Positions 24,799 through 33,279 are shown, numbered from the stretch's first letter. The stretch: 38,028 nucleotides of DNA from Actinomadura roseirufa (GCF_900659635.1 NZ_CAACVB010000053.1:1-38028); one strand, 5' to 3'. Notes: generated by a model not told the origin, from the sequence alone. Numbers and translations are program-made.

Positions 24799-25203
24799 AT
24801 GCACGACCAGGTCCTGGACTCCGCCGCGGGCGCCCCCGCGTGCCCCGCCTGTGCCGAGACGTCCGGGGGGCGGCCCGGCGCGGCGCGCCCGGCGCACGGC
24901 GAGGAGATGCGGGTCGCGCTGCCGGCCGTCGCGGAGATCGGCACCCTGGAGGAGGCCCGGGCGGCGATCGACGGCGTCGACGCCGCGCTGGCCGTGCTGC
25001 TGGAGCACCGCGCCGCGCTGGCCGCGGTCGTGCAGTGCCTCAAGCCCGTCGGCGGCTTCGCCGGACGCGACCCCGAGCGGGAGCGCCGGATCGTCGAGGC
25101 GATGGCCGGGCTCGCCCCCACCCTCGGCCCCGACCGGCTGGCCCCCATCGTGAACGCCATCATCGAGGCCGGGCTCGACGCCGCCGAGAACGCCCGTCCC
25201 TGA
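24799..25203 (+). CDS. Chorismate mutase (AroQ type)
   Basis: A 134-residue protein. Residues from about 45 onward form the all-helical AroQ fold that converts chorismate to prephenate, the branch to Phe and Tyr. Substrate-contacting positions can be aligned: Arg in LEEARAAIDGVDAAL, Arg in LLEHRAALAAVVQ, Lys in QCLKPVGGF, and Asp-x-x-x-Glu in GRDPERERRIVEAM. The N-terminal 45 residues are extra and include CPAC, a Cys-X2-Cys of unknown purpose. ATG 24799 has AGAGGGAGA 5 nt upstream. An intrinsic terminator and leader ORF precede it, so expression probably depends on read-through. azlCD follows after 72 bp with its own promoter. Confidence 0.85.
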   Translation: MHDQVLDSAAGAPACPACAETSGGRPGAARPAHGEEMRVALPAVAEIGTLEEARAAIDGVDAALAVLLEHRAALAAVVQCLKPVGGFAGRDPERERRIVEAMAGLAPTLGPDRLAPIVNAIIEAGLDAAENARP

Positions 25204-25262
25204 CGGCGATCGCGCCCACGGGCCGCGCAAGAACGTTCAAGACGCCGCCGTGCGGCCGGTCC

Positions 25263-25268
25263 TACCTT
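25263..25268 (+). promoter_or_regulatory. -10 box of a leaderless promoter for azlCD (TACCTT)
   Basis: TACCTT, then CCCCGGC (7 bp), then ATG 25276. Confidence 0.5.
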
Positions 25269-25275
25269 CCCCGGC

Positions 25276-26025
25276 ATGGACGGTGAGGTGGGAACGGTCC
25301 CGGGCGGCGAGGCCGCGGCGGCGGACGCCCAGGAGGACGCCCAGGAGAACGCACGCGCGGCCGCGCGGTCGGCCGCGGTACGGGACGGTGTCGGCGTCGG
25401 GCTCGCGGTGGGCCTGTCGGGGCTCGCGTTCGGCGCGGCGGCCGTGACGGCCGGCCTGTCGGTGGCGCAGTCGCTCGTGCTGAGCCTGCTGGCCTTCACC
25501 GGCGCCTCCCAGTTCGCCCTGATCGGGGTGATCGGCGGGGGCGGCGGGCTGGTCGCCGGGTCGCTCGGCGCGATCCTGCTCGGCGGCCGCAACGCCCTGT
25601 ACGGGCTGCGGCTCGCGCGGACGCTGGACGTCCGGGGCTGGCGGCGGCTGCTGACCGCGCAGGTCGTCATCGACGAGACCCTCGCGGTGGCCACGGCGCA
25701 GCCCGGCCGCGCGGCGGCCCGCGCCGGGTTCGTCGCCACCGCGATCCCGCTGTACCTGACCTGGAACCTGTGCACGTGGCTCGGCGCGGCGGGCGCCGCG
25801 CGGCTCGGCGACCCCGAGGCGGTGGGGCTGGACGTGCTCGGGCCCGCGGTCTTCCTGGCGCTGCTGTGGCCGCGGCTGACCGCCGGGCGCACCGAGATGC
25901 GGGTCGCCGCGGGCGCCGCCGTGATCGCGATCGGGGCGACGCCGCTGCTGCCGACCGGCGTGCCCGTCATGCTGGCCGCGGCCGCCGCCCTGCCCGCCCT
26001 CGTCACGCGCGGGGAGGGCCGGTGA
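25276..26025 (+). CDS. azlC: AzlC-family branched-chain amino acid exporter, large subunit
   Basis: A 249-residue integral membrane protein of the AzlC/YgaZ family, which with AzlD exports branched-chain amino acids or analogues. A 35-residue Ala/Glu-rich cytoplasmic N terminus is followed by several membrane helices. Family motifs are RDGVGVGLAVGLSGLAFGAA, SLLAFTGASQFALIGVI, GGRNALYGLRLA, and VVIDETLAVATAQ with a conserved Asp-Glu pair, then TWNLCTWLGAAGA. ATG 25276 lies 7 bp after a TACCTT -10 box. Its TGA overlaps the azlD GTG by 4 nt. The neighbouring chorismate mutase and AraC genes suggest an amino-acid metabolism context. Confidence 0.9.
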   Translation: MDGEVGTVPGGEAAAADAQEDAQENARAAARSAAVRDGVGVGLAVGLSGLAFGAAAVTAGLSVAQSLVLSLLAFTGASQFALIGVIGGGGGLVAGSLGAILLGGRNALYGLRLARTLDVRGWRRLLTAQVVIDETLAVATAQPGRAAARAGFVATAIPLYLTWNLCTWLGAAGAARLGDPEAVGLDVLGPAVFLALLWPRLTAGRTEMRVAAGAAVIAIGATPLLPTGVPVMLAAAAALPALVTRGEGR

Positions 26026-26333
26026 GCGTCTGGATCGCGATCCTCGCCACCGCGGCGGGATGCTACGCGCTGAAGCTCGCCGGGCTGGTCGCGCCGCAGC
26101 GGGTGCTGGCGGACCCGCGGGTCCGCCGGTTCACCGACGTGGTCCCCGTCGCGCTGCTGACCGCCCTGGTCGCCGTGCAGGCCGTCGCCGACGGCCGGGC
26201 CCTGGAGGTGGACGGCGCCCGCCTCGCGGGCCTCGGCGCGGCCGTGGCCGCGCTGGTGCTGCGGGCGCCGTTCCTGGTCGTGCTCGCGGCGGCCGCCGGG
26301 GTGACCGCCGGGCTCCGGTTCGCCGGGGCGTGA
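26022..26333 (+). CDS. azlD: AzlD-family exporter small subunit
   Basis: A 103-residue protein with four predicted membrane helices, the usual AzlD size. Motifs: WIAILATAAGCYALKLAGLV at the N terminus, RVRRFTDVVPVALLTALVAV, and ALVLRAPFLVVLAAAAGVTA at the end. It partners AzlC; GTG 26022 overlaps the azlC stop (GTGA), so the two are translationally coupled. The stop codon is followed immediately by a 9-bp hairpin shared with convergent rluD. Confidence 0.88.
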   Translation: MSVWIAILATAAGCYALKLAGLVAPQRVLADPRVRRFTDVVPVALLTALVAVQAVADGRALEVDGARLAGLGAAVAALVLRAPFLVVLAAAAGVTAGLRFAGA

Positions 26334-26356
26334 GCGCCGGGCCGGGCGCCCGGCGC
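26334..26356. terminator. Bidirectional hairpin filling the azlD-rluD gap
   Basis: GCGCCGGGC (26334-26342), loop CGGGC, GCCCGGCGC (26348-26356): a perfect 9-bp stem in the 24-bp gap between convergent stop codons. Confidence 0.6.
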
Positions 26357-26357
26357 G

Positions 26358-27287
26358 TCAGGACTCCGTGGAGACGATCTCCAGTGCGCGGGCCAGGTCG
26401 TCGGGGTAGGGGCTCGTGAACTCCACCAGGTCGCCGCGCGTGGGGTGCTCGAAGCCGAGCCGGGCGGCGTGCAGCCACTGGCGCCGCAGGCCGAGCCGCG
26501 CCGCCAGGGTCGGGTCGGCGCCGTAGGCCATGTCCCCCGCGCACGGGTGCCGGATCGCGGACATGTGCACGCGGATCTGGTGGGTGCGGCCCGTCTCCAG
26601 GTCGATGTCGAGCAGCGTCGCCGCCCGGAACGCCTCCACCGTGTCGTAGTGCGTCACCGACGGCTTGCCGCCCGCGACCACCGCGAACCGCCCGTCGCCG
26701 GACGGGTGCCGGTCGATCGGCGCGTCGACCGTCCCGCGGAACGGGTCGGGGTGCCCCTGGACGAGCGCCTGGTAGCGCTTGTCGATCCGGCGCTCCTTGA
26801 ACGCCCGCTTGAGCCGGGAGTAGGCGATCTCGCTCTTGGCCACGACCATCGCCCCGGTCGTGTTCGCGTCGAGCCGGTGCACGATGCCCTGCCGCTCGGA
26901 CGCGCCGCTGGTGGCGATCGTGTGCCCGGCGCCGAGCAGACCGCCGAGGACGGTCGGCCCCGTCCAGCCGGTGGTGGGGTGGGCGGCGACGCCGACCGGC
27001 TTGTCGATCACGACGATGTCGTCGTCCTCGTAGAGCACGCCCATGCCGGGGACGGGCTCGGCGACCGGCGCGGGCGCGGTGGGCGGCGGGGGGAGGGTGA
27101 CCTCCAGCCAGGCCCCGGCGTGCAGCCGGTCGGACTTGGCGACCTCCGCCCCGTCCAGCAGCACGTCGCCGGCGGCGATGATGTCGGCGGCCCGGCCGCG
27201 GGACAGCCCGAACAGGCGGGCCAGGGCGGCGTCGGCCCGTTCGCCTTCCAGCCCGTCGGGGACCGGAAGGCCGCGCACGTCCGCCAT
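26358..27287 (-). CDS. rluD: RluA/RluD-family pseudouridine synthase
   Basis: A 309-residue RNA-modifying enzyme converting specific uridines (23S rRNA helix 69 for RluD) to pseudouridine. An N-terminal S4-like RNA-binding domain ([37 protein letters not shown]) precedes the catalytic domain. Catalytic Asp140 is in [54 protein letters not shown] and [19 protein letters not shown] are further signatures. ATG 27287 overlaps the lspA stop by one base (TGATG). Gene order lspA-rluD is the usual one. The exact target uridine cannot be told from sequence. Confidence 0.95.
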   Translation of the reverse strand: MADVRGLPVPDGLEGERADAALARLFGLSRGRAADIIAAGDVLLDGAEVAKSDRLHAGAWLEVTLPPPPTAPAPVAEPVPGMGVLYEDDDIVVIDKPVGVAAHPTTGWTGPTVLGGLLGAGHTIATSGASERQGIVHRLDANTTGAMVVAKSEIAYSRLKRAFKERRIDKRYQALVQGHPDPFRGTVDAPIDRHPSGDGRFAVVAGGKPSVTHYDTVEAFRAATLLDIDLETGRTHQIRVHMSAIRHPCAGDMAYGADPTLAARLGLRRQWLHAARLGFEHPTRGDLVEFTSPYPDDLARALEIVSTES

Positions 27288-28024
27288 CAGGGCTTCTCCT
27301 CCGGCGCCGGGACGTCCCCGGGCGCGGGCTCGGCGTCCCGCGGGTTCTCCGGGGCGGGCCCGGTCTCGCGGGCGGGCTCGGGCCGGGCCGGCGCCTCCGG
27401 CGCGGCGGCCTCCGCCTTCCCCGGCCCCGGGGGCTCGTCCGGCCCGCCGCTCTCCTCGTCCTTGCCGCCGAGGCGCGTCCCGTCGATCTGGAGGCCGCGG
27501 GCGGCCAGCACCACGGCCAGCACGCCGCCGCACACGATCGCCGAGTCGGCCAGGTTGAACACCGGGTAGTGCGGCAGCTCGATCCAGTCGACGACGTGCC
27601 CCTTCAGGGGCCCCGGCGCCCGGAACAACCGGTCGCCGAGGTTGCCGAGGGCGCCGCCGAGCAGCAGGCCCAGGCACACCGCCCAGGGCAGGCTGCGCAG
27701 GTTCCGGGCGGTGCGCAGGATGGCGGCGACCACACCGCTCGCGATCACCGTGAAGACGATCGTGTAGCCGGTGCCGATCGAGAACGCGGCGCCGCTGTTG
27801 CGGGTCTCGCGCAGGGTCAGCAGGCCGCCCAGCAGCCGGACCGGCTCCTCGTCCTGCAGCGTCGCCACGACGATCAGCTTGGACAGGACGTCGGCGGCGA
27901 GCGCGGCCAGGGCCACGGCGACCAGCACGCCGACGCGGCGCGGCCGAGGAGATCCCGTGGATTCCTCGGCCCCGCCCTCAGGGTTCGTTGAGTCGCTCAG
28001 CGACGTTCCTCGCGTTGTTTGCAT
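27287..28024 (-). CDS. lspA: Lipoprotein signal peptidase LspA
   Basis: A 245-residue membrane aspartyl protease that removes signal peptides from prolipoproteins. Four helices are visible; catalytic Asp146 (GHVVDWIEL) and Asp160 (FNLADSAIV) plus [13 protein letters not shown] and [13 protein letters not shown] are intact. The protein is longer than usual: a 30-residue N-terminal and a 60-residue C-terminal extension, the latter Pro/Glu/Ala-rich. ATG 28024 overlaps the dksA-like gene by 28 nt. GAGGA (about 28010) lies inside the first codons, so a later non-ATG start near 28000 (CTG) cannot be excluded. rluD follows with a 1-nt overlap. Confidence 0.95.
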   Translation of the reverse strand: MQTTRGTSLSDSTNPEGGAEESTGSPRPRRVGVLVAVALAALAADVLSKLIVVATLQDEEPVRLLGGLLTLRETRNSGAAFSIGTGYTIVFTVIASGVVAAILRTARNLRSLPWAVCLGLLLGGALGNLGDRLFRAPGPLKGHVVDWIELPHYPVFNLADSAIVCGGVLAVVLAARGLQIDGTRLGGKDEESGGPDEPPGPGKAEAAAPEAPARPEPARETGPAPENPRDAEPAPGDVPAPEEKP

Positions 28025-28599
28025 GTCACACACAGGGTCGCACGGGGGAAGACCTGCAGGCGCGCCTTGCCGATCGGCCTGCTGCAGGACTCGCAGATCC
28101 CGTACGTGCCGGCCTCCATCCGCTGGACCGCCCGCTCGATCTGGGCGAGCAGGTCCTGCGAATTGTAGGCCAGCGCCAGCTCGTGCTCGCGCTCGTAGGT
28201 CTTGGCTCCCGCGTCGGCCTGGTCGTCGCCGGCGCCCTCGCTGGTGTCGCCCTCGGCGATCTGCGTGGCGGACGCCGCGATCTCGGCGCGCAGCGTGATG
28301 ATCTGCTCCTCCAGCCCGGCCCGCACCTCGGCGAGCTCGGCCGGGGTCCACAGCCCCTCGCCCTCGCGGACGGGCAGCTCCGCCGCCCGGGCGGCCGGTC
28401 CTCCGGCGTGGTCGGCGCGCAGGGCCTTGCCCGCGGCGCCCCCCTGGCCCGCCTTACCGGCGCCCCGGCGCGCGGCGGGCTTGGCCGGCCGCGCGGCGCC
28501 GTCGCCGCCCGCCGGCCGTTTCGCCGGTCCCTTGGCGCTCTTGCTCGTGCCCCGAGCCTTCTTTCCGGAGGGCGACGTGCCCCTCCCCGCGCCGGCCAT
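27997..28599 (-). CDS. TraR/DksA-type zinc-finger protein with long basic N terminus
   Basis: A 200-residue protein. Residues 1-75 are Lys/Ala/Gly/Arg/Pro-rich and likely disordered (GKKARGTSKSAKGPAKRPAG). A coiled-coil follows (AELAEVRAGLEEQIITLRAE, then DLLAQIERAVQRMEAGTYG), and a C4 zinc finger CESCSRPIGKARLQVFPRAT then CVTCKQ. DksA/TraR proteins bind the RNA polymerase secondary channel and modulate initiation; actinobacterial members are little studied. ATG 28599 has the best ribosome binding site (GAGGGAGG); ATG 28620 and 28647 are alternatives, the latter with AAAGGGGA. It is the first gene of the lspA-rluD group and diverges from the ileS leader. Confidence 0.85.
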   Translation of the reverse strand: MAGAGRGTSPSGKKARGTSKSAKGPAKRPAGGDGAARPAKPAARRGAGKAGQGGAAGKALRADHAGGPAARAAELPVREGEGLWTPAELAEVRAGLEEQIITLRAEIAASATQIAEGDTSEGAGDDQADAGAKTYEREHELALAYNSQDLLAQIERAVQRMEAGTYGICESCSRPIGKARLQVFPRATLCVTCKQREERR

Positions 28600-28826
28600 T
28601 TCGGCCTCCCTCGCGCTCATCGCCTCGACAGGCAGTGCGGGCAGCATAAGTCCCCTTTCCCGGGCACGGCAAACGACCTGGCCTTTGTTACCGCCCGCTT
28701 ATGCCCGGTCGCCGAGCGTCCGGAAACCCCAGAAGATCGCCGGATCTCGTCAAGGAACCCCCGCCCCGCCCTCCCGGTCACCCCGCCGGCGCGGAGAAAC
28801 GGGAAGAGCCGCCGCCGCGCGTGCGT

Positions 28827-28832
28827 TACAGT
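28827..28832 (+). promoter_or_regulatory. Candidate -10 of the ileS leader (TACAGT)
   Basis: TACAGT precedes the T-box leader; transcription would start near 28839. No good -35 is visible. It lies in the 540-bp stretch between the dksA-like gene and ileS that otherwise holds the T-box RNA. Confidence 0.35.
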
Positions 28833-28849
28833 TCGGACCAGCAGTCGTA

Positions 28850-29141
28850 ACGGCAGGCGCTGATGGGGACACCTGCCGCCGCACGCAGCCATGAGCGACC
28901 CGGGGACGGTGCGAGCCCGGGGGCGAGCCCGGCGGTCCGATCACCCCGGAGCCTCCGGAAGAACCGCCCCGGCACCGTCCGAGGGCCCAGTAGACCCGGT
29001 GGCCGCGACGGCGAACGAAGCGGGCCGCGCCCGGCGCGGCCAAGGAGGGTGGTACCGCGGGGTCCGTCCGGAGCGATCCGGGCAGCCGCCTCGTCCCTCC
29101 GGTCCACGTGCAGTCCCACGTCGATCCGGAGGTCCGTCCAC
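28850..29141 (+). promoter_or_regulatory. Translational T-box riboswitch of ileS, Ile specifier ATC
   Basis: The T-box core AGGGTGGTACCGCGG is at 29046-29060; its TGGT (29050-29053) matches the ACCA end of uncharged tRNA-Ile. An ultrashort stem I is formed by GGCGGT (28931-28936) and ACCGCC (28963-28968), capped by CCGGA/TCCGG; the specifier ATC is at 28940-28942. GGACGGTGC (28904-28912) pairs with GCACCGTCC (28972-28980). Switching strand CCCTCC (29095-29100) can pair with GGAGGG (29044-29049) in the tRNA-bound state, or CCTCCGG (29096-29102) pairs with CCGGAGG (29126-29132), hiding the ribosome binding site. So uncharged tRNA-Ile should turn translation on. Confidence 0.9.
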
Positions 29142-32100
29142 GTGAGCCGCCAGTTCCGGCCACTGCCCGCGCAGGTCGATCTGCCCGCCATGGAGCGGGA
29201 TCTGCTGCGCCGCTGGCAGGAGAGCAAGGTCTTCGAGCGCTCGCTGGAGCGCACCGCGTCCGGCCCCCGCTGGATCTTCTACGAGGGGCCGCCCACCGCC
29301 AACGGGATGCCCGGCGTCCACCACGTGGAGGCCCGCGTCTTCAAGGACGTCTTCCCCCGGTTCAAGACGATGAAGGGCTACCACGTCCCCCGCAAGGGCG
29401 GCTGGGACTGTCACGGCCTGCCCGTCGAGGTGGCCGTGGAGAAGGAGCTCGGCCTCACCGGCAAGAAGGACATCGAGGAGTACGGCGTCGCGGAGTTCAA
29501 CGACCGCTGCCGCGAGTCGGTGCTGCGCCACGTGGACGCGTTCGAGGAGATGTCCGAGCGCATGGGCTTCTGGGTCGACACGGCCCAGGCGTACCGCACG
29601 ATGGACCCCGAGTACGTCGAGGCCGTGTGGTGGTCCCTTAAGGTCGTCTTCGACAAGGGCCTGCTGTTCCGCGACTTCCGCATCACCCCCTACTGCCCGC
29701 GCTGCGGGACGGGCCTGTCCGACCACGAGCTGGGCCAGCCCGGCGGGTACGAGACGGTCTCCAGCCCGTCGGTGTACGTGCGGATGCCCGCCACGTCCGG
29801 CCCGCTCGCCGAGCTCGGCGCCGCGCTGCTGATCTGGACCACCACCCCGTGGACGCTGGTGTCCAACACCGCCGTCGCCGTGCACCCCGACGTCACCTAC
29901 GTCGCCGCCCGCCCGGCGGGCTCCAGCGAGGTGCTCGTGGTCGCCGAGCCGCTGGTCGCGCAGGTCCTCGGCGAGGACGCCGAACGGCTGGCCACCTTCC
30001 AGGGCACCGACCTCGAACGCACCGCCTACCGGCGGCCGTTCGATCTCGTCGACATCCCCGACGCGCACTACGTCGTCCTGGGCGACTACGTCACCGTCGA
30101 GGACGGCACCGGCCTCGTCCACCAGGCGCCCGCGTTCGGCGCCGACGACATGACCGTCTGCAAGAACTACGGAATGCCGATCGTCAACCCGATCGGCCCC
30201 GACGGGCGGTTCCTGCGCGAGGTGCCCCTCGTCGGAGGGAAGTTCTTCAAGGACGCCGACGAATCGCTCACCGACGACCTGCGCGCGCGCGGGCTGCTGT
30301 TCCGCGGCGGCCACTTCGAGCACAGCTACCCGCATTGCTGGCGCTGCCACACGCCCCTGCTCTACTACGCGCTCCCCGCCTGGTACATCCGCACCACCCA
30401 GATCAAGGAACGGCTGCTCGAGGAGAACGAGAAGACCAACTGGTTCCCCGAGACGGTCAAGACCGGCCGTTACGGAGAATGGCTGCGCAACAACGTCGAC
30501 TGGTCGCTTTCTCGCAGCCGCTATTGGGGCACGCCGCTGCCCTTGTGGGTCTGCGGTGACGACGAGGACCACATCACCTGCGTCGGATCGCTCAAGGAAC
30601 TGGGCGACCTCGCCGGAAGCGACATGTCCTCCCTCGACCCGCACCGCCCGTACGTCGACGACGTCAACTTCCCCTGCCCGCGGTGCGGGACGGAGGCACG
30701 CCGCGTCCCCGACGTGATCGATGCCTGGTACGACTCGGGCTCGATGCCCTTCGCCCAATGGGGCGCCCCCTACCGCAACAAGGAGATCTTCGAGAACTCC
30801 TACCCGGCCCAGTACATCTGCGAGGCCCAGGACCAGACTCGCGGCTGGTTCTACTCCCTCATGGCCGTCGGGACGCTCGTGTTCGACAGGTCGTCCTACG
30901 AGAACGTCCTCTGCCTCGGCCTGATCCTCGCCGAGGACGGCCGCAAGATGAGCAAGCACCTCGGCAACGTCCTGCGCCCCATCCCCCTCATGGACGAGCA
31001 CGGCGCCGACGCGCTGCGCTGGTACATGCTCGCCAGCGGCCTGCCCTGGGCGTCCCGCCGCGTCGGGCACGGCGCCATGGAGGAGATCGTCCGCAAGGTC
31101 CTCCTCACCTACTGGAACACCGCGTCGTTCTTCGTCCTGTACGCCAACGCCGCCCAGGCCCAGGGCCGCGCCTGGACCCCGGACCGGCTCGCCGAGGCGC
31201 CGGCCCCCGCCGACCGCCCGCTGCTCGACCGCTGGGCGCTGGCCGAACTGCACCGCACCATCACCGAGGTCGACACCGCCCTGGAGCAGTTCGACACGGC
31301 CCGCGCCGGACGCCGCCTCGCCGAGTTCGTCGACGACCTGTCCAACTGGTACGTGCGGCGGTCCCGCCGGCGCTTCTGGGAGGGCCCGGAGAGCCCCGAG
31401 GGCGCGTCCGCCTTCGCCACCCTCTACGAATGCCTGGAGACCCTGACCCGTCTAATGGCGCCCATGGTCCCGTTCGTGACCGACCACGTCTGGGACGTCA
31501 TCCGCCCCGAGGACGGACCCGAGTCCGTGCACCTCGCCGACTGGCCGTCCGCCCGGGCCGAGCTCCTCGACCCCGAGCTCGTCGCGCAGATGGCCCTCGT
31601 CCGGCGGCTGGTGGAACTCGGCCGCTCCGCGCGCGCCGCAAGCGGCGTCCGGACCAGGCGGCCCCTCGGCCGCGCGCTCGTCGGCGCCCCCGGCTGGGCG
31701 GCGCTGCCCGCCCAGCTGCGCGCGCAGATCACCGAGGAACTGAACGTCCTGGCCTTCGAGGACCTGTCCTCCATCGGCGGCGACCTCGTCGACTACGAGG
31801 TCAAGCCCAACTTCCGCGAACTCGGCAAGCGGTTCGGCAAGGACACCCCGAAGGTGGCCAAGGCCGTCACCGCCGCCGACCCCGCCGGGCTCGTCCACGC
31901 CCTGCGCGGCGGCGGCGACGTCGAGCTGGACGCCGCCGACCTCGGCCCCGTCCGCCTCACCGCCGGCGACGTCATCGTCACCGAGCGGCCCCGCAGCGGC
32001 TGGGCCGTGGAGAGCGCCGCCGGCGAGACCATCGCCCTCGACCTCACCGTCACCCCGGAACTGCGCCGCGCCGGCCTCGTCCGGGAGGCCGTCCGCTGCG

Positions 32101-32318
32101 TCCAGGAGGCCCGCAAGGCGGCCGGCCTCGAGGTCACCGACCGCATCGCCCTCTGGTGGCAGGCCGCGGGCGACGACCTCGCCGAAGCGCTCCGCGCCCA
32201 CACCGCCGACCTCGCCGCCGAGGTCCTCGCCACCGAGGTCACCGAGGGCCGCCCCGACGGCCTCACCCCGGGCCGCGACGACGAGCTGGGCCTGACCTAC
32301 TGGCTCCGCAAGACCTGA
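29142..32318 (+). CDS. ileS: Isoleucyl-tRNA synthetase IleS
   Basis: A 1058-residue class Ia synthetase charging tRNA-Ile. GTG 29142 lies 9 nt after GGAGG (29128-29132), the site hidden by the T-box sequestrator; the frame is open upstream, but that part is leader RNA. The HIGH-type motif is PPTANGMPGVHHVEAR (about residue 50), the editing domain follows (LLIWTTTPWTLVSNTAV), and the KMSKS motif reads KMSKH at 602-606 (EDGRKMSKHLGN). LADWPS and VRRLVELGRSARAASG mark the anticodon-binding region. The length and KMSKH resemble the eukaryote-like IleS2 branch, some members of which are insensitive to mupirocin; sensitivity cannot be judged from sequence. Confidence 0.97.
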   Translation: MSRQFRPLPAQVDLPAMERDLLRRWQESKVFERSLERTASGPRWIFYEGPPTANGMPGVHHVEARVFKDVFPRFKTMKGYHVPRKGGWDCHGLPVEVAVEKELGLTGKKDIEEYGVAEFNDRCRESVLRHVDAFEEMSERMGFWVDTAQAYRTMDPEYVEAVWWSLKVVFDKGLLFRDFRITPYCPRCGTGLSDHELGQPGGYETVSSPSVYVRMPATSGPLAELGAALLIWTTTPWTLVSNTAVAVHPDVTYVAARPAGSSEVLVVAEPLVAQVLGEDAERLATFQGTDLERTAYRRPFDLVDIPDAHYVVLGDYVTVEDGTGLVHQAPAFGADDMTVCKNYGMPIVNPIGPDGRFLREVPLVGGKFFKDADESLTDDLRARGLLFRGGHFEHSYPHCWRCHTPLLYYALPAWYIRTTQIKERLLEENEKTNWFPETVKTGRYGEWLRNNVDWSLSRSRYWGTPLPLWVCGDDEDHITCVGSLKELGDLAGSDMSSLDPHRPYVDDVNFPCPRCGTEARRVPDVIDAWYDSGSMPFAQWGAPYRNKEIFENSYPAQYICEAQDQTRGWFYSLMAVGTLVFDRSSYENVLCLGLILAEDGRKMSKHLGNVLRPIPLMDEHGADALRWYMLASGLPWASRRVGHGAMEEIVRKVLLTYWNTASFFVLYANAAQAQGRAWTPDRLAEAPAPADRPLLDRWALAELHRTITEVDTALEQFDTARAGRRLAEFVDDLSNWYVRRSRRRFWEGPESPEGASAFATLYECLETLTRLMAPMVPFVTDHVWDVIRPEDGPESVHLADWPSARAELLDPELVAQMALVRRLVELGRSARAASGVRTRRPLGRALVGAPGWAALPAQLRAQITEELNVLAFEDLSSIGGDLVDYEVKPNFRELGKRFGKDTPKVAKAVTAADPAGLVHALRGGGDVELDAADLGPVRLTAGDVIVTERPRSGWAVESAAGETIALDLTVTPELRRAGLVREAVRCVQEARKAAGLEVTDRIALWWQAAGDDLAEALRAHTADLAAEVLATEVTEGRPDGLTPGRDDELGLTYWLRKT

Positions 32319-32326
32319 GCCGGTCC

Positions 32327-32365
32327 TTCCCGGGTGGGTCGGGGGCGTCCCGACCCACCCGGGAA
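32327..32365 (+). terminator. Terminator after ileS, 17-bp stem
   Basis: TTCCCGGGTGGGTCGGG (32327-32343), loop GGCGT, and its exact complement (32349-32365), starting 9 nt after the ileS stop. No U-run. Confidence 0.75.
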
Positions 32366-32475
32366 GCGCGGGTCGCCGTGAGACCCGCCTGCTCGCGGAG
32401 CCGTGGCGGACACGCTCAGAGCGGGGTTTTTCGCGACACATCGCGTTTGTGACGACGGCTTGCGATGATGACGGG

Positions 32476-33270
32476 GTGAACCTTCCCGAGCAGCCCTCCG
32501 ATCCCCCGTCCCCCGCGCAGATGCGCGCATCGGACGCCGACCGCGATGAGGTCGCCGACCGCCTGCGCGAGGCCCTGGCGGAGGGGCGCATCTCGCCGGA
32601 GGAGCACGCCGAGCGCATCGACGCCGTCTACAACGCCAAGACCTACGCCGACCTGGAGCCGGTGCTCAGGGACCTGCCCACCGAGCAGGTCCGGCCGCGG
32701 GTGGACCTGCGCAAACCGGAGCCGATGCCGCCGCCTCCCCCGCAGTCGGCCAGCCTCGTGGCGGTCTTCTCCGGCACCGAGCGCCGGGGGCGCTGGCTGG
32801 TCGAGGAGCACACCAACCTCGCCTGCGTGTTCGGCGGCGCCGAGCTGGACTTCAGGCAGGCGGTCCTCAGCCGGCGCGAGGTGACGGTCAACATCACCTG
32901 TGTGTTCGGCGGCGTGGAGATCGTCGTGCCGCCGGGCGTGCGGGTCCTGACCTCCCTGGTCAACGCCTTCGGCGGAACGGACCTGCCGGACGAGGACCCC
33001 CTCGACCCCGACGCCCCCGTCATCCGGCTGACCGGCCTCGTGCTGTTCGGCGGCGTCTCCGTCAAGCGCCGCGAGGGCGGCGACGCCGGGGGCGGGCGAT
33101 CCCGCCACGAGAAGGCGATGGACCGGCACCGGGACGCGCTCGACCGGCACCAGCGCCGGCACGAGCAGCAACTACGGCGCCTGGACCACCGGGAGGAGCA
33201 GCACCGGCGCCGCGACGAGCGGCGCGATCGCCTGCGCCAACTGGGCGAGGAGCGCCACCGCGACGACTGA
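32476..33270 (+). CDS. DUF1707 protein with LiaF-like domain and Arg/His-rich coiled tail
   Basis: A 264-residue protein. Domain 1 (about 16-68) is DUF1707: MRASDADRDEVADRLREALA, AEGRISPEEHAERIDAVYNA, KTYADLEPVLRDLP. After a Pro-rich linker, a beta-rich LiaF C-terminal-like domain shows LVAVFSGTERRGRW, LACVFGGAELDF and ITCVFGGVEIVVPPGV, repeated strand pairs with Gly-Gly turns. The last 55 residues are a highly charged helix of recurring RHxxxxxRH units. Unlike many family members, no TM helix is seen. GTG 32476 follows GATGAT by 6 bp, a leaderless-like start; GTG 32449 is an alternative. Function is unknown; related LiaF proteins respond to cell-envelope stress. Confidence 0.8.
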   Translation: MNLPEQPSDPPSPAQMRASDADRDEVADRLREALAEGRISPEEHAERIDAVYNAKTYADLEPVLRDLPTEQVRPRVDLRKPEPMPPPPPQSASLVAVFSGTERRGRWLVEEHTNLACVFGGAELDFRQAVLSRREVTVNITCVFGGVEIVVPPGVRVLTSLVNAFGGTDLPDEDPLDPDAPVIRLTGLVLFGGVSVKRREGGDAGGGRSRHEKAMDRHRDALDRHQRRHEQQLRRLDHREEQHRRRDERRDRLRQLGEERHRDD

Positions 33271-33279
33271 GCCGGTCAG

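Noticed and set aside
28863..29141. N-terminal extension of the ileS frame
   Set aside because: The frame is open, but this stretch is the T-box leader with specifier, T-box core and sequestrator; the real start is GTG 29142.
28941..31253. A 770-residue open frame on the minus strand covering the T-box and ileS
   Set aside because: It is a composition shadow of ileS, low-complexity, and would read across the T-box RNA.
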